Positions 27,312 through 36,947 are shown, counted from the stretch's first letter. The stretch: DNA of 64,000 nt from JBAZYV01 sp041658345 (GCA_041658345.1 JBBAAK010000006.1:1-64000); one strand, 5' to 3'. The notes: a model not told the origin generated them from the letters alone. A program made the numbers and translations.

Positions 27312-28445
27312 ATGCCAAAAATCAACAAAAATCGCCCCGCCTATTCTCTTGTTTTTGCATTTTTAGTGATGACCGTGATTATGCTAATCGGTGCGAGCAC
27401 AGTCAAAAACACACAGAGCAAGCAGGATTTTTACAATCAACTCGAGGATTCACAAATAGCTTACCTCGCCGGGCAGTCCGCAGCCGAACTGGGCGTGCTC
27501 GCAATGAAAGATCACTACGCGGGTTATGACGCCACTTCCGCTCTAAAGATTTTCCGTAATGATTCCGATGGCGACGGCCTTTACGAAACTTACGGCAATT
27601 ATCAGGTCTACGGCAAAGCTCAAGAAAACGGCGAATACGGTGACGCGTACACTTATTACACTCCAATTCCAGGTACAGGCACGGCAGGCGATCCGGATGA
27701 CTGCTCCATTTTAGACAACGAAAAACCCTTGAACGATCCCTGCAACTGGAACCGCTTACTTTACGGCCAAAGCGTTACAATTCCACTTTATAGCGATGAT
27801 GACGATGGCAACCGCCTCTCTCCCTCAGCCCTCGGCCTAACAGGTTGGACTTTAAAGGTTAGAACCCCTTGCATTGACGAAGAGGAAGATCCGGAAAGGT
27901 GTGCGAGATATATCCTCAACGAAGGCACAGGCAGTTTGGAAGATGACAATTCCGTTATTTTGTGGCAAATACTTGGAGAAACAAATGATGCAATTCCGAG
28001 TCCAATTGTTGTGATGCCGAATGATCAACCAGCAATATGTGTCTTCTTGCCATGCAGAGACCCTTATCTAAATACAGAAATCTATGAATCCCTCATCAAC
28101 GCCGTATCTGATTACATAAGCGATACATACGTGGTAATCGACTCCACAAAAGCTATTTCAAACAACTTTGGTATTGCAGACTTATACGGAGAATCTCCTG
28201 TGGCAAGTTACCTTTCCATGCGACTAAACATAGTCACGGAATTACTAGAATACGGCACTGAAGCCTCAATCCCATACCTGGAATGGCAACTTGTAACGGA
28301 AAGTGATGAACCTGTTGGCGATACAAAATCAATAATTATCGGCAAAGGCTATTACGAAGGCTCAAAAGATACATATTATTATCCATTTGTAGTCACCAGG
28401 TCTACCACAGGTGAAAGTACAAACGTCTATACTTTGTCAAATTAA
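27312..28445 (+). CDS. PilX-like minor pilin/pilus assembly protein
   Basis: 377 residues with a prepilin-type N-terminus: a short basic leader (MPKINKNRPA) and a hydrophobic helix (YSLVFAFLVMTVIMLIGAST), as in PilX N-terminal proteins. The canonical G-F/E cleavage pair is not clear. The rest is a large extracytoplasmic domain with acidic Asp/Gly stretches (DSDGDGLY, SDDDDGN) and two cysteine pairs (DDCSILDN...PCNW; TPCIDEEEDPERC). It probably belongs to a type IV pilus-like surface structure encoded elsewhere. Confidence 0.75.
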   Translation: MPKINKNRPAYSLVFAFLVMTVIMLIGASTVKNTQSKQDFYNQLEDSQIAYLAGQSAAELGVLAMKDHYAGYDATSALKIFRNDSDGDGLYETYGNYQVYGKAQENGEYGDAYTYYTPIPGTGTAGDPDDCSILDNEKPLNDPCNWNRLLYGQSVTIPLYSDDDDGNRLSPSALGLTGWTLKVRTPCIDEEEDPERCARYILNEGTGSLEDDNSVILWQILGETNDAIPSPIVVMPNDQPAICVFLPCRDPYLNTEIYESLINAVSDYISDTYVVIDSTKAISNNFGIADLYGESPVASYLSMRLNIVTELLEYGTEASIPYLEWQLVTESDEPVGDTKSIIIGKGYYEGSKDTYYYPFVVTRSTTGESTNVYTLSN

Positions 28446-28459
28446 AACCGCAACCTAGC

Positions 28460-28488
28460 TTGACTTTAAACCTATCTTGTGCCATATT
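28460..28488 (+). promoter_or_regulatory. Promoter of the MopE-motif surface protein gene
   Basis: TTGACT (28460-28465) and CATATT (28483-28488) are 17 bases apart. The ATG is at 28513. An in-frame TTG at 28477 falls inside this promoter and is rejected as a start. Confidence 0.5.
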
Positions 28489-28512
28489 TGTGATGGTTTA
28501 ATCCCCATTTAT

Positions 28513-30504
28513 ATGGCGGAAAGAAAAATAACAAAACCGGGTGAGGCTGAAGTCAGTTCAAACGTGCCTCATAAAAAACTAGGATTAACTGGTGCATTAT
28601 TGGTAAGTGCTTTGTCGTTTAATGCTAGAGCAGATGAGGTTTATTCGTTTGAAGAAGCTACGCCAGTCGCAGGCGCAAGTGAAGTTGGTACGCACGAAGC
28701 TTGGCCAACTGTAAACGAGAACGGAATGATGTTTACAAAGATAGATGCTGATGGAAGCGCTCTACAAGAATACTTACCTAACGGTGCTACTGAATCATCT
28801 ACTGTACCAGTTTCTGGTTTATCATCGGCAGTGTATATGCCACAGTTTGTTGACAGCTCACATGTGTTAGTGCGCGAATCATACGGCACGGACGTATATG
28901 AGCTAACAGACACATCTGGCGGTGCTTGGGCAAGTAGTTCGGCTGACTTACTTTATTCTCATGAAGACTATAGTTTTGGTGGCGGTTATACTTACAACCA
29001 AGATTCTGGCAACATCCTTTATTCAACGTGGGATAGTCCAGATTTTGACATCGTGGATCTAGATAGTGGAGCTGATGTCGTGGCCACATCTGAAGATGAA
29101 ATAGAACCAGCTGAAGATTCTGAGCATAACAAAGTTTTTTACACAATAGGATGCGACTCTTCTGGAATGACTGGATGTGAAATTTGGACTAAAAATATTT
29201 CAACAGGCTATTCTCAATTTATAACGGAAGGACGATCTCCCTACTATCACGATGGAATCTTGTATTATGCAAGTAACAACGGTACCGATTACGACATCTA
29301 TAAAATGCGTGAGACAACTTACGACGACCCAGACTCCGACCTAGACGGTTCCCCTGTAAGCGTAGATTGTAACGATGAAGACGCTACAGTTTATCCTGGT
29401 GCAACAGAAGTAACGGATGATGGTGTTGATAGTGATTGTGATAATGCAGATTCTCCAAGAATCAATGGAATTTCTATCAATGGCATGGATATTAGAACGT
29501 TAGCGCCGGACGCAACGCCAATAATGTACATGCGTGGAGATATTGTAACTCTTAGTGCTGATGCTGGCGATGACGAAGATACTAATAGAAACTTAACTTA
29601 TAACTGGACCGTAACTAACGATTACGACGGCACCACAACTGAACTTGAAGGCAGGGATACAAGCTTCATACCGGAAAAAGCAGGTTACTACATAATAAAT
29701 CTAAATGTTATAGACACAGACACAAACTCTGCTACAGCTTACTCTGACTTTACAATCACTCTAAATGTAGAAGATGTGCTTGGCTCAGAACTCGAAGGTG
29801 GAGAAGTTGTTGAAAGCGAAGAAGGCGGTTACCTTGAGGCTACCGCCGGCTACCCATACGTGAACGAGGATGGCAACATCGAACTTGATTTTGGCGATAC
29901 CGTTTACTTAGAAGGCGAATGGGATCTTTCTGGCATAGGTGCGGGTACAACTGTTTATACAGATTATGATTGCCGTGCAGAAGCTGGAATGGGAGTCCTT
30001 GGACTAGTTGCCCCCGATTATGGTCCTTATGTGGATACATCAAACACAACAGAAATGATGTGGGTACATTTGGAAGCAGGAAGTTACGATGCTGTTGGTG
30101 ATCAAGGAGGTTTTGACGTAACAATTGATGAACTTGACACAAACTATTTTGCAGACACACTACCTAGTGAAACCGATGCAGATACAGACAGCGATTCTGA
30201 CACGGATACAGACTCTGATTCAGACTCAGATAGCGATACGGATACAGATAGTGATTCCGATAGCGATTCAGACTCTGATGCAGATGGCGATGGTGATACT
30301 GATCAAGACACAGCTTTAGATGACACAGATGATTCTCTCCCAGTTGAAGATGATACAGGCGTAGGCCAAGGTAGCTGTGATGGCACAGGTTGTGCAACAT
30401 ATCCGGGTCATCTAGAAAATGGCATGTGGCTTGCTAGTGGATTGGCAGCATTCTTAGCTCGTCGCAGGAATACACCAAAAGCAACCGATACAAGAAAAGC
30501 TTAA
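28513..30504 (+). CDS. Secreted surface protein with propeller, MopE motif, PKD-like domain and SD-repeat stalk
   Basis: A 663-residue exported protein. The signal peptide ends at about residue 35 (LSFNARA/DEV). A TolB/WD-like propeller covers about 40-270. A MopE metal-binding motif follows at about 275-310 (DCNDEDATVYPGATE...GVDSDCDNADS). Next is a PKD/Ig-like domain at about 310-420, then a second beta domain. Residues of about 550-600 are an acidic Asp/Ser/Thr repeat (DTDSDSDTDTDSDSDSDS), then CDGTGC and a C-terminal hydrophobic helix closed by RRR (MWLASGLAAFLARRR). The end has the Cys-helix-Arg shape of exosortase/rhombosortase-type sorting tails. The likely role is a calcium-stiffened, surface-attached protein. 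Confidence 0.85.
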   Translation: MAERKITKPGEAEVSSNVPHKKLGLTGALLVSALSFNARADEVYSFEEATPVAGASEVGTHEAWPTVNENGMMFTKIDADGSALQEYLPNGATESSTVPVSGLSSAVYMPQFVDSSHVLVRESYGTDVYELTDTSGGAWASSSADLLYSHEDYSFGGGYTYNQDSGNILYSTWDSPDFDIVDLDSGADVVATSEDEIEPAEDSEHNKVFYTIGCDSSGMTGCEIWTKNISTGYSQFITEGRSPYYHDGILYYASNNGTDYDIYKMRETTYDDPDSDLDGSPVSVDCNDEDATVYPGATEVTDDGVDSDCDNADSPRINGISINGMDIRTLAPDATPIMYMRGDIVTLSADAGDDEDTNRNLTYNWTVTNDYDGTTTELEGRDTSFIPEKAGYYIINLNVIDTDTNSATAYSDFTITLNVEDVLGSELEGGEVVESEEGGYLEATAGYPYVNEDGNIELDFGDTVYLEGEWDLSGIGAGTTVYTDYDCRAEAGMGVLGLVAPDYGPYVDTSNTTEMMWVHLEAGSYDAVGDQGGFDVTIDELDTNYFADTLPSETDADTDSDSDTDTDSDSDSDSDTDTDSDSDSDSDSDADGDGDTDQDTALDDTDDSLPVEDDTGVGQGSCDGTGCATYPGHLENGMWLASGLAAFLARRRNTPKATDTRKA

Positions 30505-30543
30505 TCTACAAAAAAACTCACGTTTATCGCAATAAGTGCATTC

Positions 30544-31317
30544 CTAACTTTTATTTTTTGAAGTATTTTTCTTGTAACCGACTTCAAGTGCTCTCAAAAA
30601 GATTTTCCCGAATTTTTCTCTATTCAAGAAGTCAAGAACTACCTCTGTCGTACCACCCTTCGATACGATCTCATCTCTCAAAACTCGAGCGGATTTATTA
30701 GATTTAGATAGCATTTTAGCTACACCCAAAAAGGTTTGTCTAATAAGTTTCATAGAGAGTTCTGATTCAAGACCTATATCACGAGAAAAATCATAAAAAA
30801 GCTCAGCTAATAACAAAAAATATGCAGGACCACTACCAGAGACAACAGTAACCGCACTAAAAAGTTTTTCATCATTTAACATCACCTCTTCTCCAATTGA
30901 CTGCAGAATAGTTTTAGTCTGTCTTACTTGCAATGTACTAACCTCATTTGATTTAACCCAACAAGACATCGACTCACCAACAAATGCACAAATATTAGGC
31001 ATAACACGAACTGTCGGACAGTTAAACCCTAAATGATACTGAATGTCAGCAATAGAAGTTCTGGCAACAACAGAAATCAATAATTTTTCTTTTGTGAGGC
31101 ACTTTTTGATATCCTTAATCACGTCAGTAAATATCTCAGGCCTCACTGCTAGAATAATAACATCTGCTTCTTCAGCAACACTTATGTTACTATCCTTGCT
31201 ATTGCTAAATAAAAAATCTCCTTTATTGAAATTACCACTTGCAACAAGACCAGAAAATATCGCTTTGCCTATATTGCCAAACCCAATTATTGCGATCTTT
31301 GAGATTTTTTTTCTCAT
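30544..31317 (-). CDS. Pyrroline-5-carboxylate reductase-like protein (ProC family)
   Basis: 257 residues. The NAD(P) loop is IGFGNIGKAIFSGL (about 9-22). VILAVRPE and the C-terminal dimerisation domain (VSGSGPAYFLLLAELFYD, and SKGGTTEVVLDFL) carry the typical ProC signatures. It reduces pyrroline-5-carboxylate to proline, or a related imine. It lies alone and diverges from the cyclase gene. The next cargo gene of Island A downstream is a PLP decarboxylase, so an imine-reductase role in the same unknown pathway is possible but unproven. Confidence 0.88.
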   Translation of the reverse strand: MRKKISKIAIIGFGNIGKAIFSGLVASGNFNKGDFLFSNSKDSNISVAEEADVIILAVRPEIFTDVIKDIKKCLTKEKLLISVVARTSIADIQYHLGFNCPTVRVMPNICAFVGESMSCWVKSNEVSTLQVRQTKTILQSIGEEVMLNDEKLFSAVTVVSGSGPAYFLLLAELFYDFSRDIGLESELSMKLIRQTFLGVAKMLSKSNKSARVLRDEIVSKGGTTEVVLDFLNREKFGKIFLRALEVGYKKNTSKNKS

Positions 31318-31477
31318 AATTTATGATTCATTATCAGTCTGTCAAAAAGTTTATTACCGTCAATACTTAAACATTGAACCACTTTACCTATTACACTATA
31401 AAGAACCCTTTTCATACAAAGAAGGCTTAATCTGTTTGGCAGATTGTGGTATAATGTAAGGATTTAAAATCCTCAGT

Positions 31478-33469
31478 TTGGCGAAAATCAAAAAAATAAT
31501 TGTTGGAACAGTCATTATTCTTGGAGTACTAGCCATCACTTTTGCCTTGCACGCAGGTGATGTTTTAAAAAATCAAAATAGTGGGCTTTCCAATCTGTTA
31601 TACAAAGAAAGAGAAACTTCAGAAATTGTTGTGATTGCAATAGACGATGCAACAATAGCGCCAACCCAAAATGGGGGGCTGGATTCTATGGCGAATTGGT
31701 CCAGGAATTACTACGCAAAAGTCCTAAACCAAATTGAAAAAGGGAATCCAAACTCTGTATTTTTTGATATTTTCTTTTCATCCGCAAGAGATTCCGGCGA
31801 TGCCGTTTTTGCAAATGAACTAAATAAATACGATAATGATTATTTAATCAAAATGCCTGCGGGAGAAAAATACTTAGAGAATGATGCCTTTATTTATGAA
31901 TCTGAGTACACACCATTAAAAATATTCTCGGAAGCCACAACCTTGGGGTTTTACAACGAAGTTAGCAACCTGGAAGAATCCACAAATTTAAGAACAATCT
32001 ATGCCCTACCGGCCTATGTTGGCGTAGAAAACGGACAAATTGAAGAACACATAGATTTAAAAATCGCTCGCGAAAAACTAGCCACTACTGAACCTTTTGA
32101 TATTCCACTTGAGAACGGCCAAATGCTAATCAACTACGCAAAAGAGGCATACAACTGGCCAACTTACTCTTTTGTGGATGTATATAATGGAGAAATTGAT
32201 TCATCTGTATTTGAAAATAAAATTGTCCTTATAGGGGCAACCGCAACCATCTTACAAGATTGGTACTATACTCCAATTGACACGAATGCCAGAACGCCAG
32301 GCTTAGAAATCCACGCAAACGCAATCCAAACAATCCTAGATGGGAAATTCTTAGAATACCAAAGCGCGGTGGGGTTCCTGGTAACAACGGGGATAATGTT
32401 ACTTGTAGCGGTGTTGGCGTTTCTTTATTTGCCGATTATTGCGGGGGCGATTGTGCTAATTATCGAGATTGCGCTGTTCCCATTTTATGCGCAGTTTAGC
32501 TTTAACAGAGGCATAATCCCGGATCTTCTTTGGCCGGTTTTTGCAGTTTTTATTGCATACCTAACTGTGATGGCATACAGAAATTTCACCGAGTTTAGCG
32601 AAAAAAGAAAAATCAAAAATGCTTTTGCGCACTATGTTTCGCCGGAGCTTGTGGAACAGATTACGCTAGACCCTGGCGTAGTTGCTCTCGGTGGCGATAA
32701 ACGAAACATTTCCGTACTATTTTTGGATATAGAAAACTTTACCGGCATCAGCGAAAATCTTAAACCGCAAGAAGTCGTAACTTTAATCAACTTTTATTTT
32801 GATGCACTTTCCAAACTAATTATGGCTCACGGCGGGACTGTGGATAAGTTTGAAGGCGATGCGATTATGGCGATTTTTGGCGCGCCGGTACCAAGCGTAG
32901 ATCACGCACAAAAGATCTGCGAAACGGCACTTTCCATAAGAGAAAAAATGGCGGAACTCAATCAAAAGTCAGGTTACAATTTGAATTTACGCATAGGGCT
33001 CGCAACCGGAGACGCGGTTGTTGGAAACATGGGCTCTACCGATCGATTTGATTACACCGCGATGGGAGACACGGTAAACACAGCATCCAGGCTTGAAGGC
33101 GCAAACAAATTTTACGACACAAAAATTCTTGTTACGGAAGGCACAAAACTTGGCGCGAACGCAAAATTCTTTTTCCGAAAAGTAGATACGGTTTGTTTAA
33201 AAGGTAAAGGCAACGCCATGGCGATTCACGAGCTCATGGGGCTTAACGAAAACGCAAGCCCGGATGGCAAAGCCTTAGTTACAGATTTTGAAACAGCCCT
33301 CACCTCTTACCAAAAAGGTGATTTTACCGGCGCAGAAGCCCACTTAAACGGCATTTTAAGCCGTTTGCCACAAGACGGCCCATCCAAAACTTTGCTCGCC
33401 CGAATAGCAAACTTTAAAACCACTCCCCCAAAAGATTGGGACGGAGTTTGGAGATTTAGTGAGAAGTAA
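31478..33469 (+). CDS. CHASE2-domain adenylate cyclase (class III)
   Basis: 663 residues, TTG start 23 bases behind a TATAAT at 31450-31455. The first helix (residues 5-25) leads into an extracytoplasmic CHASE2 sensor (about 30-285), followed by three membrane helices (about 290-370) and the catalytic domain (about 400-590). Metal-binding aspartates lie in FLDIENFTG (about 415) and KFEGDAIMAIFG (about 457). The Lys of KFEGD and the DYTAMGDTVNTASR segment (Asp-Thr) fit ATP specificity, so it makes cAMP. A TPR-like tail ends the protein. The last 88 bases of the gene are repeated at 36948-37035. The stop codon now overlaps a convergent gene by 14 bases. Confidence 0.92.
   Translation: MAKIKKIIVGTVIILGVLAITFALHAGDVLKNQNSGLSNLLYKERETSEIVVIAIDDATIAPTQNGGLDSMANWSRNYYAKVLNQIEKGNPNSVFFDIFFSSARDSGDAVFANELNKYDNDYLIKMPAGEKYLENDAFIYESEYTPLKIFSEATTLGFYNEVSNLEESTNLRTIYALPAYVGVENGQIEEHIDLKIAREKLATTEPFDIPLENGQMLINYAKEAYNWPTYSFVDVYNGEIDSSVFENKIVLIGATATILQDWYYTPIDTNARTPGLEIHANAIQTILDGKFLEYQSAVGFLVTTGIMLLVAVLAFLYLPIIAGAIVLIIEIALFPFYAQFSFNRGIIPDLLWPVFAVFIAYLTVMAYRNFTEFSEKRKIKNAFAHYVSPELVEQITLDPGVVALGGDKRNISVLFLDIENFTGISENLKPQEVVTLINFYFDALSKLIMAHGGTVDKFEGDAIMAIFGAPVPSVDHAQKICETALSIREKMAELNQKSGYNLNLRIGLATGDAVVGNMGSTDRFDYTAMGDTVNTASRLEGANKFYDTKILVTEGTKLGANAKFFFRKVDTVCLKGKGNAMAIHELMGLNENASPDGKALVTDFETALTSYQKGDFTGAEAHLNGILSRLPQDGPSKTLLARIANFKTTPPKDWDGVWRFSEK
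33382..33469 (+). repeat. Direct repeat of cyclase 3' end, copy 1
   Basis: The last 88 bases of the cyclase gene. Copy 2 at 36948-37035 has the same length with three differences (33442, 33453 and 33454). Two of these fall in one codon and change Arg to Lys, so the reading frame was conserved. Confidence 0.92.
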
Positions 33470-34055
33470 TTTTCCTTCTTGTTAAAATCAAAACCAATAC
33501 CAAACTATTGCAGATAACCCCAATGATTAAAGGATTCACAATCGAGACCCAATCCCCAGGATAATTCGTAAGAACAGACAGCGTAGCAAACAGACTAGCA
33601 ATTACTGTAATCAACCACGCCATATAATGTTCTTTTGCATTTTTGCTAAGAACTCCAGAAATCGTTGGGATATACGAGATCACATATATTGCCTGCAAAA
33701 GTAAATTGGCAAATCTATCACTAGACGTAATTTGCCAAAAAATACTTACAACAATAGTTAACAGGACAACAAGTAAATCAGTTTGTCTTATTTTTGAATG
33801 GACACCTTTTAACAAGGTGTAAGTCAAAATAGTAAATATCGCAAAAGAGTTTGTAATGGCAAAAAGTGCTTGCCAAACATTATGATTAACAACGGTAAAA
33901 TAAGTGAAAGAGTTGATTATACTAACAAAAAACCAGATACCCCATGACACAGGATTGGGCTCCGATTTACCATTAAACACTTGCATAAAATACACTATCG
34001 ACGATAACGCCATAAGAACACCGGCAACTAAACCAAAAGAATCTGAAAGCAACAT
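33456..34055 (-). CDS. PQ-loop/SWEET-like membrane protein
   Basis: 199 residues with six to seven hydrophobic segments. The N-terminal repeat (FGLVAGVLMALSSIVYFMQVF, then SEPNPVSWGIWFFVSIINS) has the Pro-Ser/Trp helix pattern of PQ-loop and SemiSWEET transporters. A second repeat begins at about residue 115 (LLLQAIYVISYIPTISGVL...KEHYMAWLITVIAS). It may move a small metabolite. It starts 5 bases after the fusion-enzyme gene, so the two form an operon, and its last codons lie within the repeated cyclase 3' end. Confidence 0.7.
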   Translation of the reverse strand: MLLSDSFGLVAGVLMALSSIVYFMQVFNGKSEPNPVSWGIWFFVSIINSFTYFTVVNHNVWQALFAITNSFAIFTILTYTLLKGVHSKIRQTDLLVVLLTIVVSIFWQITSSDRFANLLLQAIYVISYIPTISGVLSKNAKEHYMAWLITVIASLFATLSVLTNYPGDWVSIVNPLIIGVICNSLVLVLILTRRKITSH

Positions 34056-34060
34056 ATAAA

Positions 34061-36814
34061 TTATTTATTTAGAACGAACTCACTGGGTGGCTTTGCACAA
34101 TGAAAATCTTTAATACTCATACTCCAACCATATGCACCAGCATTTTTAACAGCAATCACATCACCTACTTCAGGCACATCCATCTCAATGGTATCAAAAA
34201 TATCCAACGATGAACATGAAAACCCAGAAACAGTACATACACCTCTAACAGGATTTGATGCTTTGTGCGTAAATAATTCAACTTCATGATGCTGACCTAC
34301 CAACATGGGCCTAGTGAAACCAACCATACCTCCATCGCAAATAACGTGATATTGATCAAAACTCTTTTTAACGTCTATAACTCTTGTAAAAAAGGTACCA
34401 GCATCACCAACCAAATACCTCCCTGACTCAACAATAATATCAGCGGAACCAGCATCTATCATCGCTTCTTTAGCGAGCTTAGCACATGATTCTAGATCCA
34501 AAGCCTTGTCACCGTCTTGATATGGAATACCAAAACCACCACCTACATCCAAAATTTCCAATGTCATAGGGATATGGCCCATAATTTTACGAGTTTGATT
34601 TAACTGATTTTTAACAGATTTAGCTAACTTCGTAGGATCAAGAATTTGACTGGCAGCATAAAATTGAGTACCAACTATCCTTATATTGGTCAAAGCATCA
34701 ATTGCTGATTTTTCAGATATAAGAGAGTCAACATCTAACCCAAATTGAGAAGACTTACCCATCATAGATTCGCTTTGCTCGTTATAAAGTTCTGGCAAAT
34801 TCATTCTCAATAAAACTTTCAACACAACATTCCTTTCTCTAGCGACCTCATCCAATAATTTAAGTTGATTTACAGACTCAGCAGTAAAAAGACGGACGCC
34901 AGAAGAAACGGCCCGGTTAACTTGTGAATGAATTTTACCAGGACCAGCAAACAATATAGATGAAGGATTAAATCCTGACTTAATTGCAACGTCCATCTCC
35001 CCATCAGTTACAACTTCTGCATCATAGCCAAGCCTTGCAATAATAGAACATACATCTACATTAGGATTCGCTTTGATCGAAAAATACATACGACATCCAT
35101 CAAAAGCACTTTTTAGCCTAGTTGCATTATCCTTAATACGCTGTCCATCATATATGTAGACTGGAGTGCCAACCACATCAATAACATCAACAACCTGATC
35201 TTTAGTGTACCCACGACTTACACTTGCATCATTTGGCATACGAAATACCTCAATGGCACTTACTCCTGGTATACAATACCAAGGATAATGTTCAGAAATA
35301 ACAGTTTCTACACCCAAACCAATATATTCATCTGCAAGATTGCTACCAGTTTGTGCGAAAATCACAACTGGCTTATGCCACTTTTTAGCCATTGCAAATA
35401 TTTCATCAAAAGTCGATGTCGCAAGTGTCATACCAGTTGCAAGGACAATATCACTCTGAGGGATTAATAATCCATTTTGGTCACCATTATTAATGGCATT
35501 ACCATCAACATTTTCTTGATCAAGGAGCTCTGGATCCATATCACTAAGTATAGGTGAAAGTCCTCTCCTGACCATTTCTTCTACTATAGTTTGCACAACT
35601 CCAATCATGAGCACCTTAGCATGAGTCATTGAGTATTTTTCTGATACACGTTGTACTTCTCCAGCAACAATAGATGCTCTTTGAGAAGCTTTCAGAACAG
35701 TATCATCAGAAATCACAAATTTCTCGTTTGCCTCCTTAAGGACAGAAGCAAAACATGCGTCGATTATAGCTACATTTAATGCAACATCGTCTGTGATGAC
35801 ATGCCTTCCATCTTGACCTATTAATCCGTCTATGCTTTCAGAAGAATCTTGAAAACGGAAACTAGCTCCCAACCCAGCGGTGGCAACTAAATAACCAGAC
35901 TCTGTAAAAACTCTTTCTCCATCTCGAGGCTGTGCTCTCATATTAAAATCCCAAATGCCACGAATCATAAATAAATCTTTCGGCATATCTGCCGTTCTAC
36001 TGACTAAGTTTCTACGCATATTACCAAGGGAATCGTTTTTAGGCGTAGACACATCAACACCTAATTTGGATCCTAATACTTTCAATACATAGTCCACATC
36101 AACCATGTGATACATACAAGTTCGTTTTGCAACATAACCATCGCCAGCATCCACTTCGTCATCAATACGTTTAATCATTGTAGCACCTAAAAGGGCATGT
36201 AAACCTAAAGTTGCCTCATTATTCATGTCCAATTCAGTAATAGCACCACCCTCACTAATAAGAGACCCTAACTTTTCAATCATAAAGACAATTTTTGATA
36301 ATCCTCTTTTTTTAAGCTCTTTAACGTAAAGATAATATAACAATCCGCCTAAAGCACCTCTCTGAGAATCAGGTCTGATCATGAGATCCATACCATATGC
36401 GACAAGATCCTGTAATTGATATTGTTCGAAAATTTGATAATCCTGCGTAACAACACCGTCTCGCATAAAAGACTCATAGAATGGACTGTCCGCAGAAAAA
36501 TCATAACAACCCCAAATAAATCCATTAACCGCATCATTCAATTTAGATAGACGGAAAAAATATTCTTTTGACTCTATAGCCTGTGAAATAAGCGCTCTAC
36601 TAGGCATTTTCAATATACCTCCTCTACTTGAATATGCATCAACATTACGAGGATCTGTCTTTTTTTCAATATTTTTACCAACATCTAATTGCTCATAGAT
36701 CCCCATGATCTGATCTAAATCATCAATATCTGCATCTAGAACTTCCACGCTGGGAGAATATTCTTTATGATTGCCATCAACAGATCCATTGGGTAAAACA
36801 GGCGCATTATTCAT
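34061..36814 (-). CDS. Three-domain fusion: GNAT, DUF364-like domain and group IV PLP decarboxylase
   Basis: 917 residues. About 15-240 are a GNAT acyltransferase (EVLDADIDDLDQIMGIYEQL; acyl-CoA loop RPDSQRGALGGLLYYLYVKEL). About 290-500 resemble the DUF364/heavy-metal-chelation Rossmann domain (KVLMIGVVQTIVEEMVRRGLSPILSDMDPE, SDIVLATGMTLATSTFDEI). About 505-917 are a DAP/ornithine decarboxylase-type fold-III enzyme: PLP lysine in YFSIKANPN, glycine loop DVGGGFGIPY, ESGRYLVGDAG, catalytic Cys in GFSCSSLDIFD and the final Tyr in NAGAYGWSM. It probably decarboxylates a basic or D-centre amino acid, and the product may be acylated by the same chain. The pathway is unknown. The promoter region carries two dyads. 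Confidence 0.85.
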   Translation of the reverse strand: MNNAPVLPNGSVDGNHKEYSPSVEVLDADIDDLDQIMGIYEQLDVGKNIEKKTDPRNVDAYSSRGGILKMPSRALISQAIESKEYFFRLSKLNDAVNGFIWGCYDFSADSPFYESFMRDGVVTQDYQIFEQYQLQDLVAYGMDLMIRPDSQRGALGGLLYYLYVKELKKRGLSKIVFMIEKLGSLISEGGAITELDMNNEATLGLHALLGATMIKRIDDEVDAGDGYVAKRTCMYHMVDVDYVLKVLGSKLGVDVSTPKNDSLGNMRRNLVSRTADMPKDLFMIRGIWDFNMRAQPRDGERVFTESGYLVATAGLGASFRFQDSSESIDGLIGQDGRHVITDDVALNVAIIDACFASVLKEANEKFVISDDTVLKASQRASIVAGEVQRVSEKYSMTHAKVLMIGVVQTIVEEMVRRGLSPILSDMDPELLDQENVDGNAINNGDQNGLLIPQSDIVLATGMTLATSTFDEIFAMAKKWHKPVVIFAQTGSNLADEYIGLGVETVISEHYPWYCIPGVSAIEVFRMPNDASVSRGYTKDQVVDVIDVVGTPVYIYDGQRIKDNATRLKSAFDGCRMYFSIKANPNVDVCSIIARLGYDAEVVTDGEMDVAIKSGFNPSSILFAGPGKIHSQVNRAVSSGVRLFTAESVNQLKLLDEVARERNVVLKVLLRMNLPELYNEQSESMMGKSSQFGLDVDSLISEKSAIDALTNIRIVGTQFYAASQILDPTKLAKSVKNQLNQTRKIMGHIPMTLEILDVGGGFGIPYQDGDKALDLESCAKLAKEAMIDAGSADIIVESGRYLVGDAGTFFTRVIDVKKSFDQYHVICDGGMVGFTRPMLVGQHHEVELFTHKASNPVRGVCTVSGFSCSSLDIFDTIEMDVPEVGDVIAVKNAGAYGWSMSIKDFHCAKPPSEFVLNK

Positions 36815-36858
36815 AAATAATCATTAATAGGGGTCAGTATGCTCATACTTATCCCAAA

Positions 36859-36875
36859 AGTACAATCTTTGTACT
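36859..36875. promoter_or_regulatory. Dyad in the fusion-enzyme promoter
   Basis: AGTACAA and TTGTACT flank TCT, a perfect 7+3+7 inverted repeat, 45 bases upstream of the ATG. No T-run follows on either side, so an operator is more likely than a terminator. Confidence 0.5.
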
Positions 36876-36881
36876 AAACAG

Positions 36882-36904
36882 CTGTTGTCAGTGACTGACA
36901 ACAG
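36882..36904. promoter_or_regulatory. Putative TrmB-type operator
   Basis: A perfect 11+1+11 inverted repeat with half-site CTGTTGTCAGT, about 70 bases upstream of the fusion-enzyme start. It shares 20 identical bases with the dyad upstream of TrmB paralogue 1 (13766-13785). Confidence 0.6.
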
Positions 36905-36947
36905 GCCCCATGAAACAATGTTTTAAAAGTCATAGAATCCACTATAA

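Noticed and set aside
30177..30300. Possible CRISPR-like or tandem-repeat array
   Set aside because: Short degenerate six-base units coding Asp-Ser/Asp-Thr inside a surface-protein gene, with no spacers.
30164..30400. Overlapping frames in the acidic SD-repeat region
   Set aside because: They arise from the GAY/TCN repeat read in other frames; the plus-strand frame alone has flanking domains.
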